A DNA stretch of 64,000 nucleotides. Source: Letharia columbiana (taxonomy: Eukaryota; Ascomycota; Lecanoromycetes; Lecanorales; Parmeliaceae). The notes under the pieces are model-generated. The model did no database searches. It worked only from the letters and a program-made list of their open reading frames with translations, and was not told the origin of the DNA. Position numbers and translations under genes: made by a program. Positions 10,565-20,887 of the stretch are shown one piece after another. How positions within the stretch are numbered: the stretch's first letter is position 1; every line of letters begins with the position of its first letter. The stretch spans positions 620,001 to 684,000 of the forward strand of contig NW_023501060.1 of NCBI RefSeq assembly GCF_014066305.1. Direction: 5' to 3'.

Positions 10565-13217
10565 ATGGACATTGGGGATCAACATTCCGATGATGAGGTT
10601 GGCTTTGAGGACGCAGAGGAGGTACCGCAGCATCGACCTCTGCCGTCCGACTTACCGAAGTCACTCGATGATAGGCAGCCAATCCGTCATTATGCTGGGG
10701 AGACTGAGATGTACGACGCTTGGCAAGGTAGTTGTTGCCTCGCGGAGCTATGAGCTCCTGGAGAATGCAGGAGATCGCTAATTTACCGATTAGGCCAATC
10801 GCAGTTCCTCACTAGTCCCGTGCCTGCCCAACCGCTTGCTTTCAATCTCTCACTAGATGACGATCGCGACGATAGCGACAATGCTACGCAACGGCTCGAG
10901 GATAACGATACCAGGTTGATGGAGATGTTAGCTGCCCAAGCTGCGCATCGGGAAGATGGATCAGCTGCTGGGGACGAAGAGGCAATTGCTGCAGATAAGA
11001 AGCTTTCCGACACAGAGAAGAAGGCTATGCTACAGAAGTCACTGCACAATGCTGCCAGCAACGGGGATGTAGATCAGGTCGGCAGAGTATTGCGGGGTCC
11101 TGCGCGCAAATTTATCGACATCAATGGCCCGGACGAAGAAGGGACGGCACCCATAATATACGCCAGCTGCTTTGTGAGTTCGTGTTCGAAATCTTCCCGT
11201 TGGGGTCACGCGCTGATTTATTCCATCATTTCTAGGGTCACCAGGATGTGGTCTTGGCCCTTTTGAACGCTGGAGCAGAAGTGGATAGGCAAGACAAGAA
11301 TCAGTGGACACCTCTGATGTGGGCAATGACGAATCGGCATAAGGATATTGCGAAGATGCTGCTGGACCACGGTGCCTCGTCAACGATCAAGTCATCTTCG
11401 GGGCGGACAGCGTTTGACTTCGCAGCGCCGAACAGCGAGATATCAGACTTTCTACACCAGAACGGGTATGGCATAGGAGATGTGGGCGTCGATGACTTCT
11501 ACGACAATGGCTTCTCCCAGGATAGGTTCGAGCAAGAGATGGAGGAAAGCGAGATGAAAAGGCGTATGATGATGGAAAGCTCAATGAATCTAGAAGTCGA
11601 CCTATCAAGCTTGGGCATGGACGAAAGACCGGAAGTAAGTCGCAGTAGACTTCTCTGTTGATGAAAGAGCTAATAGAGCGAAAGTCACCTGAGGAAAGTG
11701 ACGAGCAACAAGATTTCGTGTGGGATAGGTGTTTAAACGACCAGATGTTCGTCTTCCAAGAAAATGAGTTGGGGCCAATATTGGACATCATCATCACAAC
11801 CATGACACCGCAGCGGTCGCCATCGCAAAAGCCGGTACCGGCAAATGTTCTGTTTCTTGCAGCGCGATACGCCCACTATCATGGAAGCCGTGAGCTCTTG
11901 GCCACCCTCTTGCTCTCAGCTATGGATAAGATTAATATCAAGGTTGAGCGGCACCAGTGGGATATGACAGTTCTAGCCTTTTGGATTTCGAATGCTACGT
12001 TGCTGCTACACTATCTGAAGAAAGATGCTGGCCTTGTAGGAGCGACTACTGAGTTCCAGGTCCAGCTAGTAGAGCTCATCAATGAGATCTTCATTCTAAT
12101 TATCAGAGACGCAGAACGGCGTATGGACAAGGTCTTGAAGAGCGCGATTCTTGATCACGAGACCATTCCATTTGATCATCTCGAATTTGCAGGCGAATGG
12201 AACATATTCCGATCCAAGAACAAGGCTCAACCAGAACCGGTGAGCTACAAGCCCCCGCCACCGAACAAGAGAGCTCAATTATCACCGAGGAACGTCGCAT
12301 CTCTTTTGTCCTCGACGCTCTTCGTGCTTGATCTCTACGATATACACTCCGTCATCACCTCTCAAATTCTTGGGCAGCTCTTCTACTGGATAGGAGCGGA
12401 GCTATTCAATCACATACTATCGAATAAGATGTACCTGGCGAGAACGAAAGCAATGCAGATCCGGATGAACATCTCCGTCCTCGAAGACTGGGCGAGGACG
12501 AATAACAGATCGCCAGAGCACTACGAGAATGGATCGCTTTCGACATCAGGCGAAAATACAGTCGACGCGGCTCGGAAACATCTTACACCTGTCATCCAAC
12601 TTCTCCAATGGCTACAATGCTTCTCCAGCCTTGACTATTCGACAGACTCGCAAGATTCGCTGGAGAATACTATAAAACAAATGACTCGACTCACACCCCA
12701 TCAGTTACTCCATTCAACTAGTCACTATCGATACGAGAAAGAGGAGAAAACCTTGCCCAAACCAGCCCGCAAGCGGCTGGTCACTCTGCAAACAGAATCG
12801 CAGAAGCGGTGGGAGCAGATGCGGCGGGAGCGCGATAAAGCCTCAAAGAGGCAGTCACATCCGCCACCACCATCACCTTCACAGAACAATCCAGAGTCAC
12901 TCGATAAGGCTGGGGGTCATGCGCTCTCTAATTCATCACCTGACGAGCTTAATGGAGTGGTCCAGCCAGAGGAAGAGGAGCCTCCATCTGAAAGATTGTT
13001 GATGGACCCTGCCCACATGCTGCAGTTCTCTCTACCAACGACCGTTGACATGCGACTTAGCTACGGTGCTGGCTACGGTGGCGTGAACAAGGAGAGGGAA
13101 AGAAGGTACATACCTACGGTGCCACCAGAGTTCCTAGCAAAGCTGGACCTCAGTGGCAATGGCAATGGAAGCTTCATTGAAGAAAAGGACTGGAATACGC
13201 CGAGTGACGAGAGCTGA
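10565..13217 (+). CDS. Ankyrin repeat and dilute (DIL) domain protein
   Basis: Exons 10565..10727, 10794..11173, 11236..11634 and 11679..13217 give 826 aa. The start is chosen because it yields the conserved acidic N-block (GFEDAEEVP...LPSDLPKSLDDR...ETEMYDAWQ), which continues across intron 1 into SQFLTSPVPAQPL. Ankyrin repeats occupy about residues 140-270 (TPLMWAMTNRHKDIAKMLL and neighbours). A DIL domain follows from about 365 to 640 (ANVLFLAARYAHYH, WDMTVLAFWISNATLLLHYL, LGQLFYWIGAELFNHIL). The tail is charged and proline-rich. DIL domains are known from the cargo-binding tails of class V myosins and from afadin. This motor-less fungal version is conserved but poorly characterised, and a role in polarity or membrane traffic is inference. 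Intron 3 is short (44 nt) and its acceptor is the least certain splice site. Confidence 0.9.
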
Positions 13218-13929
13218 CGGGTAAATGACGATCATGAATTATAAATTACATTGCGGCGGCGTTGAAACATCCAAGGGACTTTGGACCTAGGAGATCGACT
13301 GGCTCGGGGTGTTCAAAAGACAGGTCGCATTGGTAGGGTGCTGTCTTACTATGAATTCAGAAATAAGACTTTGTCGTACGTCCATTCGGTGACAGGTAAT
13401 TCTCCAACTCTATCCTCATAGCTAGAAACTCCCTCCGCCTGTTGTCCCAAATTCGTCTCCGCAAGACACCTTGCTCTTTCGCCTAGAAGCCCCATCCTCT
13501 TTCTCGTTGCCATATCTTGATAAAGCCCAACGCTTTTGACTCCATACTTTTGAAACTGCTCTACCGGGGAGCAGATATACCGGAATGAGGACGTTCATAC
13601 AGGACCCTTCATTGTCACTCGCTGATAGCCGGTAGGGCGTAAGCAGAGAAGCGACTCTATATCCTGCGTCTTGGCGACCTGGGCTCTCTTTGCTTGTGCT
13701 CGGCAGAAATTACCAAAGCTCAGACACCTCCCCCAAACGCTCGCCACAACTCGGGTCATCGCCCCTCAGTAGTACACGTCGGCAATGCCAGGACAAGGGA
13801 CAGCGGGCATTTTTCGTCTGTTTGTCTTTTACTTTCTATAAGGAATGTGTGCAGGGGCGGAGGAACAAAGGGCCTCAGTGAAGGGGACATTGATGTCGAT
13901 ATATAGTTGGGTGTTGACTATCATAGACA

Positions 13930-14268
13930 CTAGATTGCCTCAGAAGGATGTACAATCCCATCCTTCGACCCACAGCAAGCGCCCGAAATATACGTTGAGT
14001 TGCAGGCACATTGATACGGCATGACATTCTCATCCAAGTATTGCGGGACGGCCTTATCATCCTGCCTCGTGTCTCCGACCACTGACCAGAGCGATGAAGC
14101 AACAGCTCGGCCTGGAAGCGAAATTGTACTACACAAGGAACACAGACACCGACGCAATGACACCCAAACCCCGAGGTCCTCGCATCCTGCAACCCGCCTC
14201 CGCATCCGTAGACGAACAGTCTCGAGGAGGAGTAAATGCCACAATGCGAAGCGCTCGGCGTCGTCCAC
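13930..14268 (-). pseudogene. Possible remnant or unmodelled exon of a small Cys-rich protein
   Basis: The last 45 codons before the TAG at 13930..13932 read like a real protein C-terminus with clustered cysteines (PYQCACNSTYISGACCGSK). The stretch upstream in the same frame looks non-coding. An adjacent frame (14129..14350) carries a short hydrophobic segment and two more cysteines. I could not join them with convincing splice sites. Either it is a multi-exon secreted-protein gene I failed to model or a decayed copy. I do not recognise the family. Confidence 0.3.
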
Positions 14269-14314
14269 CTGATGATCTGAGTCGGTGTTGTAGGATAGAG
14301 TCTAAGAGATTTGT

Positions 14315-14344
14315 GGGCAAGGGCAAGGGCAAGGGCAAGGGCAA
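14315..14344. repeat. Hexanucleotide microsatellite, five units of gggcaa
   Basis: Five perfect tandem gggcaa units lie in non-coding sequence between two plus-strand genes. No function is suggested. Confidence 0.9.
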
Positions 14345-14648
14345 GGCCATTGGGCAGAGTTGCTAGCCGTCGGCACCTGCTGCCGCATGTGCCGGCTGAT
14401 TGTGAGTTGCCTCATTAAGGTAACGGGCCGAATCACTAGTGTATACTAGCGCCATCGTTCTCAAGCTTCGATTCTGATCTCTGACAGTGTGTATTAATTC
14501 CTCGCGCACCCGGAGTGTCTCTTGACCTCCGTTCAAGGACTTCACGTCTAGAATGCCTACAGGCTCTTCAAGCTGTTTATGATGTGCCCGTGAGAGTAGC
14601 GATGCAAGTGCAGTCGGAGTGTATCCCTTCAATCGACTTGGGTATACG

Positions 14649-16504
14649 ATGACTGAGCTAAGCTATGACTTGGATGAGACCTATGTTGACCGTCATGAAG
14701 ATGATCATATTAGAGAGCAAATGGCAACCACAGAAGCGCTTTTGCTTGAAGATACTGGCTCAGAAGTCTCAAGGACACTGCCTTACCTTCTCGTCTTAAC
14801 CTGCGGTGGCGCTGGGTAAACATGAGCCCGTCTACACAAGTGAGCGTTCCGATGCTAATATTTTGCAGGCTACAAGTCATTTGGTCTGTCGTTAGGTCTA
14901 ATGGTGCGGTAAGTGGTCTTACGGATGTTCCAATTTCATGCCATCTATCCTTTCTGACCAACCACTGACTGCTTTCAAGCCGTACCTAGTGTCTCTAGGA
15001 CTCTCCAAGTCGTTCACCGCTCTTGTCTGGCTGGCGGCTCCTCTCTGTGGAGTTGTATTTCAACCGATAGTGGGGATCTTGAGTGATCGAACCCGTAGTC
15101 GCTGGGGACGGCGAAAACCTTTCATAGTCGGCGGCACGGCCGGCGTCATCATTGCCACCCTGGCCCTTGCTTTCCTTACGACACCTCTCAGTGGAGATAC
15201 TCAGGGCCAGTCCCCACGGATGTTGATCATACTGCTAGCGATCACCCTGATATACGCCATGAATGTATCTATTCAGCCTATCCAGGCTGGTCTGCGTACA
15301 CTAATCATAGAAAACTGCCCCACCCACCAGCAGACCCAAGCCGCCGCTTGGACCAGTGTTTTGATGGGTATCGGTAACGCTTTTGGCTACCTTTGCGGAT
15401 TTACCGTATTACCCGAGTTCTTTAGACTGAGCGGTTTGACGCAGTTTCAATGCTTGTGTCTGATTGCTTCATTGGCACTGGCAATTACAACAAGCATAAA
15501 TTGCACTGTCAGGGAAGATTATTGTGCACGCTCGCTACCAGTCAGACTTGAACGAACCGGAGTCGGGGTGGTATTCAGAGACCTGATCCATACATATCGA
15601 TTCATGCCCAGAAAAATCCGCAAAGTGTGTCACATTCAGTTCTGCGCCTGGATAGGGTGGTTTCCGTTCTTGTTCTATTCAACCACGTAAGGCTTCTTTA
15701 CTGTCATGGACAAGCTTGAAAGTGATTGCAAGCTGACTAGTGCCTCTTTCAACGCAGCTATGTGGGCGAAATCTGTAAGTACTTTGCGCCGACTAATGTT
15801 TCCGTCGCTAACAACTTGCAGATGCCAATCACGCTATCGCCATTAGACAGTCTTTAGTGGCCATAGAGACCATGGATGCTACGTCTATGATGTCTGCAGA
15901 TTTGACAGCTATGAGCAAGGAAACTAGTATCGCTGAGGACGCGATTCGTTATGGCACATTTGCCAGTTTCCTCTTCTCCATTGTGGCTTTTGCTACCAAT
16001 TCGTTACTTCCGATACTCTTGGGAGTCTCTATCAAACCTGGCCTCGCTGCAAGGAAGCCTACAGCAAAATTTGGGATATTTCAAGCATGGACCTGCGCTC
16101 ACATCTTCTTCGCTCTGGCCATGTTTGCCACCATGATGGTGACCTCACAAGCAGCTGCCACCTTCCTAGTCGCCTCTGTGGGCCTCTCGTGGGCACTCAC
16201 CCACTGGGCACCGTTCGCTATCATCGGAAATGAGCTCGCTGCCCGCCAGTCATTCAATACCCACACCAACGGTTTTCCAGACGACGAGATGTCGACAATG
16301 GGTGTGGAAGTTCAAGCTGGTGCCATTATGGGTCTGCATAATGTGGCCATATCAGCGCCGCAAATCATAGCAGCTTTGGCCTGTAGTGCTATCTTCGGGC
16401 TTGCAAAATCCTTGGGAAGTCAGGATGGGACAGGGTGGGTGCTGAGAGCAGGTGGTTGTGCGGCTTTGTGTGCCGCATATTTGACCAGCAGTTTTGATGA
16501 TTGA
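14649..16504 (+). CDS. GPH-family sugar/H+ symporter (sucrose/alpha-glucoside transporter type)
   Basis: Exons 14649..14815, 14869..14908, 14980..15686, 15758..15774 (only 17 nt) and 15822..16504 give 537 aa. The ATG at 14649 is the first in frame before the conserved TLPYLLVLTCGGAGLQVIW helix. The protein is a polytopic transporter of about 12 segments. Its family signature is DRTRSRWGRRKPF after the second helix, and SLGLSKSFTALVWLAAPLCG is typical of plant and fungal SUT proteins. Known members import sucrose, maltose or other alpha-glucosides with protons at the plasma membrane; the exact substrate cannot be read here. The 17-nt exon keeps frame by encoding T-Y-V-G-E-I-Y across two junctions, a conserved spot. 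The central loop is short for the family. Identification as GPH is strong, sugar specificity uncertain. Confidence 0.88.
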
Positions 16505-16623
16505 ACGATTGACGATGATGACATTATGATCTGTACATGGTAATGGTAATACAGCAAGTGACGTGTGAGGGTTTTCTCATCTCGGTGCCCGAAGCCGAAC
16601 GGATCTACATGGGAGCAGTGCAT

Positions 16624-16630
16624 CTTATCA
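16624..16630 (-). promoter_or_regulatory. GATA-type site upstream of allantoicase
   Basis: The forward sequence cttatca is TGATAAG on the minus strand. It fits the HGATAR consensus of fungal nitrogen regulators (AreA/NIT2) and lies about 300 bp before the allantoicase ATG. A second HGATAR match lies at 16740-16745. Purine-degradation genes are classic targets of these factors, but such short sites also occur by chance. Confidence 0.35.
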
Positions 16631-16739
16631 GATCAACTTGTGGAAGTTCGAGCAATTAGGACCATCCTCGAGGAGGATCGTAGTGAGGAGGACGATCGTG
16701 CTCTAGAAAGCCTCACGGAAGGGTGGTCAATTGTTGTAT

Positions 16740-16745
16740 TGATAG
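16740..16745 (+). promoter_or_regulatory. Second GATA-type site upstream of allantoicase
   Basis: The sequence tgatag matches HGATAR about 185 bp upstream of the allantoicase start. Paired GATA sites are the usual arrangement for nitrogen-repressed fungal promoters; whether these are used is inference. Confidence 0.35.
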
Positions 16746-16927
16746 AGAGTACTCCCTAAACAGAGAATGATGCTTTAGTGATGTTTCAAAATGCTACGTA
16801 GAATGACTTGCATTCTGGCGAGCCAACGATTTAATGACGGCTGAACCTGAACCTAGCCAATTCTCTAGACACTCACTTTCAACAACATGGGTTACATGTC
16901 CCATACAAATTTTGAACCACTCCAAAA

Positions 16928-18139
16928 ATGGAAATCCAAGCACTCTCCCCCGAAACGATTCAGGACATCCAGTCCACCCCCACCGATTTCATCCCGCCCG
17001 ACCAAATAGACAGCACCTTCGGTACCACGTGCATTGGTAAAGCTCCCTCCTCTCCATCTCCCGGGGGTCCACCCCTTAGCGACTCCTTGTCCGATAGTCC
17101 TGTATACACCGGCTGCCTGGAACCATCGCTGACAATCACAGACCTCGTCTCCGCCCCTCTGACCTCCCGCATCCTTTCCTTCTCCGACGAGTTCTTCGCC
17201 TCGGCTTCCAACCTCCTCAACCCCGCAATCCCCATCCGTCGGCCCGGCCACTTCGTCGAATCGGGCGCCTGGTACGATGGCTGGGAGACCCGTCGGCATA
17301 ATCGCTCTCCTCCTGACTGGGTTGTGATACGCCTCGGCCCTGCGGCGGGGATGGTCAGGGGTGTGGAGATAGATACGGCGTTCTTCGATGGGAATCATGC
17401 CGAGGGTGTGGAAGTTTGGGGCACCTACGAGACGGGAGAGGGGGCGGATGAGAGGGTGGTAGAGGCTGGGTATAGCGCTTGGAGGCCGTTGCTGGGGAAG
17501 AGGGGATGTGGAGCTAGTAGGAGGCAGGCGTGGACTGTCAGCGAAAGGATTGGGGAAGTGACCCATGTGAAGTTGTGCATGTTTCCCGATGGGGGCATCG
17601 CCAGGTTTCGACTCTACGGTGTGGCGGTACCGGTTTGGCCGAAGGATGAATCCGAGGAGGTGGAGTTGAGCAGTGCGCTCATGGGCGGCAGAGTCGTTGG
17701 GTTCAGCGATGAGCACTTCGGGAAGGCAGGGAATTTACTAATGCCGGGACGGGGAGTGGATATGGGAGATGGGTGGGAGACCAAGAGGAGTAGGGAAAGT
17801 GGGCACTCCGATTGGGTCGTTGTCAAGCTGGGAGCTAGGGGACGGGTGAGGAGTTTGATGATCGATACGATGCATTTCCGTGGCAACTTTCCGCAAGGAG
17901 TGAGGGTTGAGGGCCTGGATGCGGAGGGAGAGGAGGTGGTGAGTGGGGACGATGAGAGGTGGGTGGAGGTTGTAGGGATGCAGGGGTGTGAGAAGGATAA
18001 AGAGCATGTGTTTGCGGATGGACTGCTGAAGAGTGTGGAGGGAAGGGCGTTTACGCATATGAAGATGACGATTATTCCTGATGGCGGAGTGAAGAGGTTC
18101 AGGGTGTTTGGGGTCCGGGCTCAGGAGAGACACTTGTAG
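16928..18139 (+). CDS. Allantoicase (allantoate amidinohydrolase)
   Basis: Exons 16928..17036 and 17142..18139 give 368 aa, the normal length. The enzyme hydrolyses allantoate to ureidoglycolate and urea in purine catabolism. The protein is two homologous allantoicase repeats. Repeat 1 (about residues 37-200) contains ISFSDEFF-like and YDGWETRRHN motifs, then DWVVIRLGPAAGMVRGVEID. Repeat 2 (about 210-365) contains GFSDEHFGKAGNLL, GDGWETKR and DWVVVKLGARGRVRSLMID. The intron (105 nt) is a multiple of three and has no stop, so the unspliced frame is also open. I remove it because splicing restores the conserved TCIDLVSAPL junction and the inserted sequence has no family counterpart. The promoter has two GATA sites. 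Identification is very strong. Confidence 0.93.
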   Translation: MEIQALSPETIQDIQSTPTDFIPPDQIDSTFGTTCIGKAPSSPSPGGPPLSDSLSDSPVYTGCLEPSLTITDLVSAPLTSRILSFSDEFFASASNLLNPAIPIRRPGHFVESGAWYDGWETRRHNRSPPDWVVIRLGPAAGMVRGVEIDTAFFDGNHAEGVEVWGTYETGEGADERVVEAGYSAWRPLLGKRGCGASRRQAWTVSERIGEVTHVKLCMFPDGGIARFRLYGVAVPVWPKDESEEVELSSALMGGRVVGFSDEHFGKAGNLLMPGRGVDMGDGWETKRSRESGHSDWVVVKLGARGRVRSLMIDTMHFRGNFPQGVRVEGLDAEGEEVVSGDDERWVEVVGMQGCEKDKEHVFADGLLKSVEGRAFTHMKMTIIPDGGVKRFRVFGVRAQERHL

Positions 18140-20887
18140 CCCAGTTTGTACGCATGAGATATGAGGTATGAGGAACGAGGAGGGAAAGACTGAGAGTATT
18201 CAGCTGAACGTGAGCAATGTGGTCTTCAGGCTTGATTCAAAGCACCCTGGGAGTCAAGGAACGAGATATTCGATGGGTCGAAGCAGGTAGATGTGGCGTT
18301 AACAGTGCTGGCTCGTCACTTGTCACAGTAGGGTTCCCTGATATGTGAGAGTCGTTTCTTGAATTGAACGCCAGGCTGTTCAAGAATCCGAAAACCAAAG
18401 CATAAAACTGAAGACTTTGATTTGCAGAGCACGAAGATTCCAATCACAACTGTTGAGAATGCGGTTTGAAGGCATTGGCGAAAATACTAAGGGGGAAGCA
18501 TTGACATGCAAAAATGGCCGAGTGGTACATTGAAAGGCAAAGACCTGTCGGATCTTACGCTAAGAATCCTCAACCTTGAGCCCAATTCAGTTGCCAATAG
18601 CTTTGCATCCACATAGACGGAGCATGGTCTTTACCGGTCTCTACCGATTCTAAAGCTGACTGCTCTATTCCTATCGGGTGATTTTCCTTTTGTTCCCCAG
18701 TTCAATGACGGTTATGTTCAGTTCCTTTTTTTTTCTTCCCTTCCGTTTTGATTTTTCAACCCTCGCTCCACGTCAATCAATGACAAACAGGACCAATTCC
18801 TCTCAAGGAGTCTGGTCCAAGATCTCTTGTTTTTCGAGCCGATGCGTGGCCATCATCCCCGGCTGATAAGTGCAAATGTTTTGCTGTTTTGAAAAATAAG
18901 TTTGAGATCGCATCCTCTTTTGCGGAAGGGTTCGATACGATGGGGCTGGCGTACTCATGAGGTTCAATGTTTTCACCTCGTTCCCTTCTGGGAAACAAGC
19001 AGAACTCGTTTTAACGTGATAGTGCATTGAATACTACAGATGACCGCTTTGAGCATTTTTCAAGGAACAGGCTCAATTCAAAGTGTCTGATTCAAGTGTT
19101 AACATCTGGATGTAAATCAATCATGGACTGGACGGTGTCACGTGAAATGGTGGACGTTACGGAAAGATTCCCTTACATTTCAAGCCGAACGAGATACGCA
19201 GAAACGATGTTGAGGATGGCAGGGAGTGTGGTGCGTAGTGGCTGCTTGCCTGAAGGCATCGGGTCACTTACAGAGTATCTTGGCTACTTTGAGACTTCTT
19301 TCCTCCCAGTCGAAGCAGCAATCAGCCTTTTCGGCCAGTGTAGACACAATGCGTACATTAGACCATCAACATCTATGCATTATCCCGCCCCCCTAATACA
19401 TCGCACTTTCGAGCTCACAAGATTTGCTGTTTGAGAGATCCCGATACTCGACTTCAGTTTTCGCCCTTGGGGAAACATACTTAACCTCTGTACACGAGGA
19501 ATCTGCTAGAGTTATGTAAAAAGCTACAGGTGGCCGCGAGAGCAAGATAATCGCGGCGTGGTACCCAGACTACCTTTCAGCTCCATGACAACCCAAGGAA
19601 GAGCCACACTGAAATCTTTGGAGAGTAGTGCCTCTGAGCATCCTTGCTAATGCGCCTATAGAGTCTTATTGAACATATACCCACCCTTTCAAATCTGATA
19701 TTGTCTGCCCATACGAGTTTCCTTAAAAATACGGACGAGATCTCGAGAATCGATCTTCAGTGGGCGCTCTTGCTCCCATTTCCCTGGTTAGGTGGAAGAA
19801 GGGGCAAATTCTGCGGAAGAAAGGTAAGTTGTGCGGATGAGAGCAACTTTTGGGAGGGGAAGTCCCGTTGATTTTAATCGAATCCGACGAGATAGACGTT
19901 CTTTAGAAGGATCGAATGATCCAGCAGCTGCGAAAATGATGGTCAGGTTGTTGTGCAAGTGGGTAACACGAGACGTAGAATCATAACACTGAGCAAGAAG
20001 GGCACCGAACAAGATGTTTATGACCCCTTATTGGAGCAGCGACAAGACTGGAGAGCGTAAGATGTAAAGGCAAAAGCTGAGTCATGGGGTTGCTGAAGAG
20101 AGTGACAATGACCTCTCGACACCTGGGAATCTTTCCCTAATCGAACGCTCTCTAATAAGGAAGGCTTCGACAGCTCTCTAGTCAAAGAGATGAGATCAAG
20201 GCTTCCGAGCAATTGTTTTGCCTTGGCAAATAGATATGGTGTCGAAAGGCTCATGCTGATTCCTAGGTTCAAGTGAAGGGTACTGAAGGGAGCAAAAGCT
20301 CCTGAGGATATACTGGCGGAAGCAGAGTGTTCTCGAAGTCGTCTTGAGAGCTCTGTAGTAATGGCCTCGACAAAGTAGTGACAAGAGGAATGCAGATAAA
20401 ATGAGTGGGATTGCGGAAATGCTGGTGGTCCATCACAATGTTGATCGGACGGGTAAGCACCATGCTGGCGGAGGTTAAAGAGTTTGATATAAAGTATTCT
20501 GTATGCGGAGCTGGATGCTTCCGAAAATGACAAGAGGCAAGCAAGTCGGCCTGGCGCGCTGAAATGGGCATTAACCCGCGATCATGCATGACCCATACAT
20601 ATGGACTGCATCCTGGTATACGGTCTCAAAAGCACGGCCATCTCAACCTGAAAGAGTCGAAGCAGACAACTAAAGGTGGAAACGGAGGTGGCTATATCAA
20701 TCTAGTGGGTGTCCAAATAGTCTCGGGAGACGCGCCAAGAAATTGATACATGTCGAGTTTTGAAAGTGAACCACAAATCTAGGTGTCTAAACACAAGCAC
20801 TCTTTCTAATCTCTTGACAAAAGATTGAACAGCAGTCTTAGATCTACATGTCAATCTTTGAAGCCTTTTTCTGACCATAACATCAAG
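18140..20887. other. Long intergenic region, no supported gene
   Basis: This 2.75 kb lies between allantoicase and CCT3. The longest open frames (19027..19434 plus, 20018..20533 minus) begin at non-ATG codons, show no family motif and no plausible splice partners. Composition is ordinary, without the AT-rich RIP signature. I see no tRNA or repeat. The last few hundred bases should hold the CCT3 promoter. Confidence 0.55.

Larger units (their letters stand above)
13218..14648. other. Intergenic region with a hexanucleotide repeat and gene-like fragments
   Basis: This 1.4 kb lies between the ankyrin-DIL gene and the GPH transporter, both on the plus strand. The minus strand holds two coding-like stretches without a supportable gene model. 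One is a Cys-rich segment ending at 13930 (listed separately). The other is 14363..14632, an open frame without ATG that reads like a helical protein fragment. The remainder shows nothing I can identify. Confidence 0.5.

Noticed and set aside
16892..17716. 274-codon open frame antisense to allantoicase
   Set aside because: It lies opposite a certain gene with GC-rich codons. No family motif is present and it spans the allantoicase intron, so it is a shadow frame.
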